From Canna indica (taxonomy: Eukaryota; Streptophyta; Magnoliopsida; Zingiberales; Cannaceae), in contig CP136891.1 of NCBI GenBank assembly GCA_034359265.1, positions 6,958,501 to 7,022,500 on the forward strand: a stretch of DNA of 64,000 nucleotides, in the 5' to 3' direction. A program made the position numbers and the translations under genes. Within the stretch, counting starts at the first letter, position 1, and each line of letters begins with the position of its first letter. Positions 49,901-61,900 of the stretch are shown piece after piece. The notes below the pieces were generated by a model that saw nothing but the letters and a program-made list of their open reading frames with translations, made no database searches and was not told the DNA's origin.

Positions 49901-52900
49901 TACTCCTCAGGAGTTTCACATGATCCAATTTCTGAAAGAGCACGAGTGGAGGTCAAGTTTTCCTGAAATAAATATTCCACTGATTAAACAAGATATGCAA
50001 AAGGATGGCAATCATAACTAATCAACTATTTACCATTCAAAAGAGCATAAGTGCAACACATGTGAACCAAAAGTAAAAAGTAAATGAGTGGAATTACACG
50101 TCAGTACGCAGAATATAAGAATTACAAAACGTTGAAAAAAGTCAGCTCAATATTAGGTGAACAGTAGCACAAGAAAACAAGACACCGGATACTTGTAAGT
50201 TTTAAGTCTTCTTTGTGGCTAATACAGGTTATCAAGCAATAAGATCTGCACAGAGAAAAGATATGCACCTGCATGAAGATTTACCACAAACCACAAAGAA
50301 CGCGAAGACTAAGAAGTTGGAGCGAAGGGGTGGAGAGGACAGGGGGAAGAGTTTCCTTTTGGGGTGGGGGGAGAGAGAATAATTTCTATAGATCATGACA
50401 CCCTTTTGTTTTTAAAAGGATTTAACAGTAGGGGTGAAATTGTCAGAACAGATTATTTGTTTACTAAACAATAACCTTGAACTCCAAATTCTGCTGCTTT
50501 GGAGGAATTGGAGAACACGAACTGAGAAGGGAATGTTCCAGCTATCCCTCCTCTAAACAATGTTCCAAACAGTGGATTGAGTACCCCTGCCTTGCAAAAA
50601 CATTCATCACAACAATTCAACAAACCCTAAAACAAGTCATGGGAAGCTTGAATGCTAAATTTAGATAATCAAATTGTAAAAGTACTTCTTCTGCCAAAAA
50701 TACTTTGTAAGAAAAAATTACAACAGAACAACCTTATAGTATTTTCCGAGATAAAAAACAACATGATTGATATCTGGAGATTACTGCAATATGTAATATA
50801 GCTAAATGAAAGACCCAAGCTAATTTCAAAGTCAAACAATAAGTAAACACATTACACATGTATTGCCACCTAATCTCAATTAAAGCATCTTATGATGCCA
50901 AGCCTTAGCCACAACTATTTGTCACCAAATGCATTCTGTTTTTTAAAAAAGCAGTATGCCAAATAAGAATTTGTTACAACTCAGTGTATCATCCTGGACA
51001 ATTGGGAAATGCTTGAATAAAAATCCAATCTTACTGCCAGTATGTATCTCAAAAAACTTGCTGTCAGTTTCAGTTATTTATGTAACATCAAGGCCTCACT
51101 GCATGTAATGCTGCTCGTTTTTACCAGCAATCACGACTACCAACCTGCATCTATGTACCTATAATATATCTCTTCTTGTTTGTTTGAAAACACCATTTGC
51201 AGCATACAGATTTACCAAGACAGCATGAAACCACAAATTATCTAGCTGTAAAAGAATCGACAGAAACAATGCAGATCTCCACTGAGTAAATCTAGCCTCC
51301 GTCTATTTGCTTCGTACTCAAAGCAAATAACATGAAATAGCAATTCCATGCAATATTGCATGGAAACATGAACAAGCAGCCCACCATCTGCTAAAGTGAA
51401 AAGATATATAAGTTTGTGATAGACTATTCCACCTTAGTCAGCATGATCCAGAGCACAATGCTTGAAAATTATAGAGGAATAATGTTATCTTGGCCTACAA
51501 GTTTGAGATATATATTTATAACTCAAAGATTAATCACTTATGTCATTCAGGAGCAAACTTACGATGATGCTTGAAAATTAGCATCCTAATTACCAGGGCA
51601 TAATGCTCCAACCAATACAGGATCTATAGGGAATAATGTTACCTTAGCCTACAAGCTGAGATATATATTTATAACTCAAAGATTAATCACTTATGTCACA
51701 ATGGAGCAAACTTATCATGATGCGTGAAAATTAAAGAGCAAATATATTTCATGCTAATTTATAGCTATCCAGATATGCGAGAATAAGAAAACTTTCATAA
51801 AGTAATACCACTAGTCATGGCTTTAACTTTTAAATACTGTGACGTACAGGGCAGTACGTTTGGTATTTATCGGCTTTTGGGAAATACCAGGTGTACCGCT
51901 TTGTTAGGGACTTTCCGAATTGCCCGAGCAACGACGTATCATGTTGGAATGTTCCCTACACGTTTGTAAATATGTATGTTGTGTACATGTAATTTTGGCT
52001 TTCTTTTGTAAGGGTCTTGTAATAACCCTTGTGCCCTTGGGTCCCACGGTGCGAGTTTGGATGCATTTCACAGTCATTCGGTGCTTGGTGCGACGTTGTC
52101 ATTTTTGTAATTAAACAGTCATAGAACGGTCTTTGCGCGCATCATGCACCGTCTCAGCCCATGGCTGGGCAAACTAGGCAACACTGCTTAGTTTGGCTAG
52201 CCATGGCTGGCCAAGGCTGCTGCCCAAGCTTATTATTGCGACCAAAAAAATTTCGCGGTAGCGAACCTTGACATCGATATATCGTTTCGCGATCGATATA
52301 TCGTCCATTTCGCGACATATAATATATTATAAATATATATAATATCAAACATAAATCCAATTAAATTCACATAGCCATGAACCATAAAATATAGATGTAA
52401 GATGAACAATCAATTAAAATGGACATGGAAATCAATTAAAAAAATGGACACTACAGTACACTACCACAACAATAATAGGCAATTAATTAAAATATAGATG
52501 AGCAATCAATTTAAACTTTAAAATATAGACCACAACAGCAATCAAAATTTAGCTACAGTTTAAACTAATAATAGGTAAAACATATAAAACTAAATTAAGA
52601 GTTATATTGAAACCTAATGAAGAGAAGACCACTGCGTACAAAAAAGACCACTGCAGTAAAATTTAAATTATATGCAGAAGACCAAAGCATAAAAACACCA
52701 CTAATTATATGTTATTTACATTAAACCTACAGCTGTAGAGAGTTTAAATTTTAAACTGTGCACAGTTTAAATTTACATTACATATAACTAATTATAAATT
52801 TAAAACCTACAGCAATCAAAAAAGACCACTGTGCGAAGAAGAAAAAAAAGAAGAAAAGAAAAGAAAACCAGTGGACTAGAAGAAAGTAAAGAAAGAAAAG

Positions 52901-55900
52901 AAAAAAAAAGAAAAAAAAGAAAGAAGAAGTGAAGAACTTGTAGCGAGTGTTGGTGTCTTGGCGAGCAGCGAGCGCGATCGGCGTTTTCTTCTACGTCGAG
53001 TCGCAACAGTGGAGCGTTTTTTTTGTCTCTGAGGCGTTTTTTTAAAGTTAGGTTTTCTCCTAACTTCCCGACGAGATGGCAGATATCTCGCTACAAGTCA
53101 TCTCGTCCAGACGCTATGAGATTTCTGGGCGAGATGACGCTAGCTCGTCGCTATCTCAACGAGATAGCGACGAAATGATAACACTGCTGCTGCCCTGCGC
53201 GAGCAGTGGACGTTGAGCGGAGCAGAAAAACTGCATTCTGCATGGTCGTGGCCATGGAAAACTCTCATCTCGGCTGGCCACGATTTTGTCATGTTGCTTG
53301 TGCTTTTGGGAACCCTGTGGGTGGCACTTGGGGATTAGGGGTCTCAAATATAATGTAAGGGAGCGTTGGCAGAAAAGCGAACTGCCTTGGGCGGAGACGA
53401 ACGGACTGCCCATGTGGGCGTGTGACCATTCGATCTTCGCCTAAGGCAGCTTGCGGAGCTTGTCCTACACCTGGTTTGTCATTTTCTTGTGTCCATAGTC
53501 ATGTAATTGTTGTTTATTTAATGCAATCAAAGCCATTCGGCCAACATGGTCTTTTGGTTGCACGGACATGGACCGAGAGGTTGCTATGACGGTAAATGCA
53601 TACCTCACGGTGTTAAGTCAGGGAGAGCGATCTAGGAGGGAAGGCTAATCCCTTGCATGGGAAGCAAGGGAACCGCACAGATGATTTGTTGCCCAAATCA
53701 ATCGGTCCGTACAGCTCGGTGTATCTCGCGGCGGTGCATCTCGGCATTTATAAAATAACGACTATGCAGCCCGGTTGCGCCTCGATATTTATAAAATAAA
53801 ATGCCGAGTGTACCACTAGGGGTGAGCATCAATCGATTCAGTTAATTAACCGAACCGAACTAGCGGTTAACCGAATCGAACTGAAAAAATTTTGTTAACC
53901 ATTTACCAAATCAAAAAAATTCTATTAATTCGGTTAGTCGAACTTTTTAGTTCGGTCCGATTAATTTACCGAATTCATTGAAAAAATGTTGAAAAAAACA
54001 TATTAATATTTGAACTATGGTTAATTAAATGAACATATAACACCTTAATCACTCAAGTAAACCATATTATTAATGTGAATCTTGCTAACGGAACCATATC
54101 TATAACGGTAAAATAAAACTAACAATTATAACTTACCTGGATTCGAACCCAGATTGCTGGGATAAAAATATACACTCTTAACCACTTAGGCAAACCGTAT
54201 GATATAGGGTTTTATTTTATCTAACTTATACTAATATTCGGTTAATTCGGTAATTAACTGAACCGATCGATTAATTTACCGAACAGAACCAAAAACCAAA
54301 ATCTTAAATATTTTTAACCATTAACTGAACCGAAAATTAATCGAAAAAAATGATTCGGTTAATTCGGTTTCGATTCGGCCAATTATCAGTTTTTTCGGTT
54401 AATCGGTAAATTTTGCATACCCCTATGTACCACTCGATACAAAGCCTATACCAACGGCTAGTTTTCCGATCATTTAAGTTGTTGGAATAGGTTTTTAGTG
54501 GCTTTGGTGACCCCTCATTTGCTCCACCATCACATTCTATCTCTCATTCTCTCCATTTTCATTTTTTGAAAGTTTACTTTGAAACTCAGTTGAAAATATG
54601 TTGAAGTCTCAAAACAATCTCAAATGGCAACATTGTTGTTAATTAGAGAAGAGACACCATTGGCAATGTATCCATTGTGATTGCATTTGTCGTGATGAGC
54701 CTGTCGACATGCCTACCTTCTATGACATACGCCGCTCTTCTACATTTCAAGTTTAAATTTGTATTTTTTTCTCATTATAACTTGAAGATTTGAATTATCT
54801 TTTTAATGTATTGGTGTATTATCACTTATGAGATCAAGAAGCTCTTATGCTCTATTAGTGGATTATGCATATTTTTTCATCATTTTGATGAATTATCATT
54901 TAAAATTATGTCTTTGGAGATTAAGTTGAAAAATAAACGGGTACTTCTATCGTGCATTGGTATGATATGGTACCAGTACCGACCGATTATCGAAATCGGT
55001 ACCGACCGATTATCGAAATCGGTACCGACCGATTATCGAAATCGGTACCGACCGATTATCGAAATCGGTACTCTGGTACGAGATTTTAAACCATGCTACT
55101 AATAGCTATGATGACTCATAAATAATTTATCAAGAAGAATAATGTTTAAAAATAATAAAGCAAAAAAAAGTAGAATCCTAGTCAATTTTGACATTGTAAT
55201 TACCTCATGCAGTGGATAATTAGATGGAAGATCAGCCACGAGTTTATCACTTATGAGATCAAGAAGCTCTTATGCTCTATTAGTGGATTATGCATATTTT
55301 TTTCATCATTTTGATGAATTATCTTTTCAAATTATGTCTTTGGAGCTTAAGTTGAAAAAAATAACCGGGTACTTCTATCGTGCATCAGTATGATATGGTA
55401 CCAGTACCGACCGATTATCGAAATCGGTATTCTGGTACGAGATTTTACTCTGGTACGAGATTTTAAACCATGCCACTAATAGCTTTGATGACTCATAAAT
55501 AATTTATCAAGAAGAATAAAGTTCAAAAATAATAAAGCAAAAAAAGTAGAATCCTAATTAATTTTGACATTGTAATTACCTCATGAAGTGGATAGTTAGA
55601 TGGAAGATCAGCCACGAGATTGTAGTTTAGCTGTTTCTCAATAGATTCCATAGAGGTCTCCATAAAACTTAGCAGGTCAATATCCCTCATAAAAGCATTA
55701 GCAAGAAGCCCAGCAAATTCAGAAAACAATTTCTTTATTTGACTAATGCCAGACCTTAACTTAACCAGATTGTCGTTTTGTTCATGTTTTTCCTCGGAAT
55801 GAAGTAAACTAATTTCCTCAAGACGACGGAAAGCATCAGCTGTTGCAGCATCAGCAACATTTTTCTGTTCAGAAATATCAAAAAGTGCAGCTTCTGCCTT

Positions 55901-58900
55901 TCCAAGTTCCTCCTGTAGGATGTCAGTCCTTTCTTGAACTTCATTCAACTCAGCCAAAAGAAGTTCAGCTGTGCGTTTCGATTTCCTAGCTTCTTGTTCT
56001 GCAGAAATTAAGGATGACTGCAAGTGGAGATATAATTTTCCAATTTCTTCCAACTTATAAACAGGATCAATGTTATGAATTTCCTTGCCAATGTCAATTC
56101 CATCCAAAACCCTTAATAATCTACTCAGTGTCTGGCTATTATGTCTCAAATTCTGTTCCATATCCGTCAACTGATTAATTAATAACATTTTCTCAGATTC
56201 CAATAATTCTACTCGCTGGTTATTCTCAGATTTCAAGTGTGCTATTATAGTATTCAACTCTTCAATTTCTTGCTTCAAGCTATCTCTCTGTTGCAACAGT
56301 CCTTTACCTTTTCTGACAGCAATATTTAGCTTCTCCCTAGTAGAAGCAGACTTTTCTTCCTCCTGGGCAAGCTGGGTCTGCAAAGCATCCTTCTCTTTGC
56401 ACATAACCTCCAATTGTGACAAGAAAGACTTATTCTTTTCAATCTCAGCAGTCATCGCTTCCTCGAATAATTTTTGCTGTTTCTTTGCTGCCTCTATTTC
56501 CAGCATCAAAGACCGACATCTTTCGATGGTTTCATCCCTTTCCTCCTTCACCAAATTCAGATTAGAGGTAGCCTTATCAAGTTCAAACCTCAAGATGTTA
56601 AGCTCATGCTCTTTGTCATGTGAAACATCTCCTCGTCCACTACTACTGTTGATGGGCAAATTGCTTTCCTCTGAAACAAACTCCTCTGCATCTTTAGACA
56701 CAGATTTCTCTGCCACAAGGTTCGTGTGCTCATCAACAAGCTTTCTCAGTAATCCTTCCAAATGATTGAGTGCAGTACCAGCAGAAAGATCTCTAGGAAG
56801 ATCGGGTTCATGAATAGAACTGTCAACCAAATCAAACAGTCTCCAAATCTCATTTTCCATATGATGGAATTGCTGCTTCTCTCCGATCTTCTCAGCCAAC
56901 TTCTCCTGCAGTTCACTTATTTCTCTTTGAAACTTATCTTTATCAATATCATGTTGAGAAACTTTCTCTGAAAGTTCAAGATATTCAAAGTTCAATTTCT
57001 TCAGGTTCTCAGAAAGAATATCTTTTTCAGATTTAACAACTGCAACCTCTGCACTGACTTCGGATAAGTTTTTGTATGATTCCTCTAAATCTACTGCAAG
57101 CATAGCAGAAGAAGCTTCAAGGTTCTTGATCTTAAGTTGCAATGCATCTCTTTCCTGCTGAACCTCAGAAAGTACATTTCCCAACCATTCAATCTTATCT
57201 TCTGGCTCTAAAGTACTCGATTGTGGAGGCATATGAATTTTGTCCAGCACCTCTTCCCATTTCTGCACAAGGCTATTTCTCTCAACTAGGGACTGTTCCA
57301 GCATATCATTGTGCTCAGCCAAACCATAAAATTTCTGTTCAAGTTGCTCATATTTACTTTTCAATTCAGCAAAAATTGGATTTTGAACAGCCTGAGAATC
57401 ATCTCTCCAAGGATCCATGACCATAAAACCTGCATCAGAATGCGATCCCCCAAAAGAACTTTTTTGATCCGAATCAGTCATAGTAATAGAAGAATTTGCA
57501 GAAACCATTTTGGACAGCAACTCAATTTTCTCTACTATGTCTCTAGAATGGAACTGCTCAGGCAAATCCAAGTCTTCTAAAACTTCTTCAATTCTCTGAA
57601 GAACAGAGTCCTTCAGAAGAAAAGAATCTCGCATTGCAGTAGCAGAATTTCGTATATAAGAAAGTTCAGATTCTAGAGCTTCTATTCGGTCAACTTCAGA
57701 ATAAGTCTTGAGCTTGGCCTCAACTTCTTGCAGCAATGCTTCTTTGGACTGCAATTCATGTAAGCACTTATCAAGCTCACCAGACTTCTCCATTAGAGAC
57801 TGCTTGAGATTATCTCGCTGGACAATTAATCCTTTACCTTTTGCAACAGCAATGCTAAGCTTCTCTCGGACAGAAGAAAGCCTCTGCTCTGATTGTTCTA
57901 GCTCGGACATTTTTAGATGCAATTCTGAATGAGTTGCTTCAAGACAATCCTTCATCCTACTTCCATATTCCTTGAAGAATTGTAACTCGATTTCATGTTT
58001 GATGTATGACACACATAAGAAGTCCAACTGATCCTTTAGTTCACTCACTTTAGGTATGAGCTCTTCCCTGAGCAAGGCAGGTAATGGCAATGACCAATTA
58101 TCATCTGGGATTTCAGAAAATAAATTTGCTTCTAATACATATTTTTTTGACAAGTTAATCTGTTCAACTGTCTTTTTGTGTTCCTGGACATAGAAATCAA
58201 CCAATGCCTCAAGCTGGAGCAAGGAATTAAAGAAGTCATTATTCATCCTACTAAAAGCATGAGTATCATCACTTCCAGCCAAGATAAAAGGGGCAGAAAG
58301 ATCCTCATTTGATCCATAATAATTAAACTTGCTGATCAAAGAAATGCATCTTTTATTAGCCTCCTCAAAGACTTCTTCTTTCATCCAGAAAATTGAATCA
58401 AGTTCATTTTTGGCACATTGTAGCTGATCTAGTTTCTTCATCAAAGCATCATATTTCATGTTCAAATCTTGGATTTCTTCATTTTTGGTCAACAATGCTG
58501 ACTCTAAATCACTACTTTTAGACAGGAACAGAAGTCGCTCGTCCAACAACTTACTTAGATTAATAACAAGCGTTTCAAAACATTCAGGCAACAACTGCAA
58601 ATTTTTCTCAGTTATCATCTGCACATCTAATGTCCCAATGCTTTGACATGCTTCATTTAGCAGTTCCCAAAGGCTTGTGTACATTTTGTGCATTTGGCCA
58701 GTTGAAAGTTCATTCCTTTCTGAAACAGCAGTAAATAACTTTTTTTGGTCATTATATGAATTGCATAGGTTATTGTACTCCAAATTAGCAGCATCTACTT
58801 TCTCTTGAAGAGTGTCAAATGATTTTGTGAAATCATCAACTGTAGCCATGACATGTGAAGCTATATCAGGGTTATCAGAAATATTAGATGCACTGTATTT

Positions 58901-61900
58901 ACTTAGCTTTTGAGTAATCCCAGAAATCACATCCATAAGTGAGTCCCTCTCTTGCTTCAAACTAGAAAATTTGTCATTAATTTCATTTTGCAACAACTCT
59001 ACTGCACTTAAGAACTTCCCCATCTGATCATGAGCATCTTGTTCTATTTCACCAAATTGGTCTTCTAAGTGTTGTACTCTGAACGAATTGTTGGACAGCT
59101 TGTCTACATGATCACCAATATCTGCCTGAAGACAGTTGATTTTCTGCTTTAGGGCTTCATAATCTATCTGAAAATTATTTGAGATTGTTTGACTATACCG
59201 CTTATCTACCATATGCACCTTGGCCTTTTCAATTTCCAATTCTATCTGCTTGATTGTATCTCTAAGACAGGATGTATGTTCCTTTGTTATTGCATATGAA
59301 TCATCTGATCGCTCTGCTTTGGACATTTGAAGCTCTTCCTTTGAAATTTCAGTATTTTGTTTTGATTCGAATGCCTGTATAAGTTTTGAGACTCCAGATG
59401 CCCCACCTGTCCCATCTGCCCATCTTAATGACACCGAATGTGAGTGCATTCCTTCTATTGACTTTTCAAGATTTTGCAGTATATTTTTAGACAATTGCAA
59501 GTGCCTCTTCAAAACTTCTAATCCAGAAGAATTCTCAATTTGACCATCATCAGCATTATTTTGTGCACGGCATGACACTGGTGACACCCCCTTTCTGCTT
59601 TTGTAATCAGCAGTGGCATCGACAAGAGCCATTCCTTCTACATGATAGTCAGTTTCATTAGACTTAGCTACCTTGGAGAGGATTTTTGGCTGAAAAAGTT
59701 CATCCTCCAGCTCTTTTAGCTTATCACTGTGGAGAACTAAACTGGTTGACAGATACAAGTTATCCTCAGCAACTTGGTCAAAGTATGACTTAGTTTCCTT
59801 TATAGTATACTCAAGTTGGTTTTGTTTAACAAGTACCCTAGATAACCTCTCTTTCTGTTCCAACAAATCCAAAGCAAGTTTCTCCTTTTCAATAGCTAAG
59901 AACTCCTTTTCCTCAAGGATTTTCTTTCTTGCATCTGTTTCTAAAGAAAGGCGTGTAGTTAAGTTTGCATTTTCTTTCTGTGAAGTTTCAAGAGAACCCC
60001 TGCAAGCAGCTAAGTCTGCTGACAAATGCACCAGTTCTTGTTGGGACACCTTCAAATTACTTTGCAACTCCAATAAATTTTTATTGAGTACTTCAAATTC
60101 TCCTGCCCTGGAGAGTAATCTGATTTCAAGTTCTTCCTTTGCAGCACTCATGTCTTGGAGCTCAGACCTACACTGTACCAGTTCTTCACTAGTGACTGCA
60201 TTATTTAACTGAGTATCTTGTAATAAAACACATAGTTTAGAAAGTTCAGCAGAAGAATGTTTGCAAAGTTCATCATTCAGCTCAGTTTGCTCATCTAGCT
60301 GAAACTGAAGAAAGTCCTTCTCAATTTCTGTTATGTAAAGGTACCTTGTAAAACCCTCAAATGCATCTGCAAAGCCACTGTTATTTACAACTCTGTTTGG
60401 CGTATACGAAATGACTGATAAAGAAACTGGGTCTGTTGAACCTGAAATGGGATAATACTTCTCTTCTGTAAACCCCTCACTCTTTTCCCTAGGTGATAAA
60501 AAAATTACCTCTTCAATCCTGCTTGAACTGTTATCGACATGTACAACCTCTCGTAGGAAGGTTTGCTGTGTGCTTGTCTCCACAGCATTAGTACCTAAGC
60601 TTTCCTTACCAGACACAGCAGGACTTTCTACCTTTTTGTTGGCAGAGTCAAGTTTCAAACTTGCTTCAATTTTGCCTGGTGAAACCTGAGCTTCCATGTC
60701 TTCATGACCATGGTAAATACTGGTATCCACCTCTTGAGCTACTTCAGTTGGACTAGGAGGTACAGAAGCATCCTTACCCCTCTCTACTTCAACATTTCTA
60801 GAGCCAGCAAGATCTGCATGCATCTCACTATTTTCCATCTCATGATCCTCCACCTCATGCTTTATCCCACAGAGCTGTGTATTGGAGTTCTCAGATGAAC
60901 TTAAAGAATTTCCTTCATCATCGTTCCTTACACCTGGTAGAGAAGACAATCCAGCCAGATCTTGAGACACTTCAAGACCTGAACTAGGTTCAGCTGTCAT
61001 AGTCTCCTCATTTGCTCTATCAGTATTCATAGACACTGTAACAATGCTTTCGCCTTCTTCATCCATCCCACTAGTCACCAACTGAATCCCAACTCCTGAG
61101 CTCTCGCTTTTATATTGTTCCAAACTGGGAGGTCTTGCTTCCTGCATTGCACCTAACCAGCAAGAGATGAGCATAGAATATAACATTTCCAATCCCATAA
61201 CTCGTATTACCCAATTCACCCCTTTCCAACCAAAATTAGAAAGAGATACAAACAAGTTCAGGTCTTGTAAAATTCAAAGCAATCCGACATGTCAGTTTAA
61301 CTCCAATTGAAGAATTTTAAAAAAAGTGCAACTCCCAAAAGCACATAAAATGAAGATATTTTAAAATGTTTTCTAGTCCTGATTATATCACAAGAGAAAA
61401 TTAATCCAAGTATAGATAAGGGTTTGATTCTTCGTTGGAGAAGATTCACAAGGATGAGAGAAATTTCCTTCCTCTTTTTCCTCCACAATGCCTCTATTAC
61501 CCCTCACAGATGCACTACATACAAAAGTAATATCTCATACTCAAGTAAAGAGAGATATGAGAGTCATGGTGGTTCCTACAACCACAAAAGGGCCTGTGAA
61601 ACCAGTGAACCACCGTTAGCATATTTGAGTTATAGTGCTCACAACCTATCAATGCTTTAATCTAAACATGCTCTCCACTCACAGATAATGCACTTGAAAC
61701 ATGTGCACGAATTATACTATACTGATCATTCAAAATTGTCGAAAAGCCTGTGCTGCTATCAAGCATACTTGATCTCTATTTCTGTTAGTACTATGTTGTA
61801 GATCTCACAACCATAAAACATATACTAGGAATATCTGAAGTTGTAAAGAGAAAATAGACATAACCTAAATCACTTTTTGTTTAGATTTATCTAAGAATTT

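Larger units (their letters stand above)
51835..54560. mobile_element. Unclassified retroelement-like repeat, interrupted twice
   Basis: Sequence of balanced composition at 51835-52225, 53186-53816 and 54434-54560 becomes continuous once two inserted elements (52226-53185 and 53817-54425) are removed, each flanked by a target duplication. It resembles an old LTR or other retroelement piece (for example the repeated CGGCATTTATAAAATAACGA / CTCGATATTTATAAAATAAA), but I found no clear TG...CA ends or coding domains. Confidence 0.4.
49963..55579 (-). other. 5.6-kb intron of the TNO1-like gene, filled with repeats
   Basis: From 49963 to about 51835 it is ordinary intron sequence; around 51480-51540 and 51640-51700 the text GAGATATATATTTATAACTC with its neighbours is repeated. 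From 51835 to 54810 lies an island of nested repeats, and from 54819 to 55618 a tandem duplication that includes the exon border. Donor 55579-55578 and acceptor 49964-49963 are canonical. Confidence 0.8.

Noticed and set aside
51835..54560. Complete LTR retrotransposon
   Set aside because: No paired LTRs, primer-binding site or gag-pol domains could be found.
54806..55102. 98-codon open frame with repeated RPIIEIGTD
   Set aside because: The repeat is the 23-bp minisatellite inside an intron duplication.
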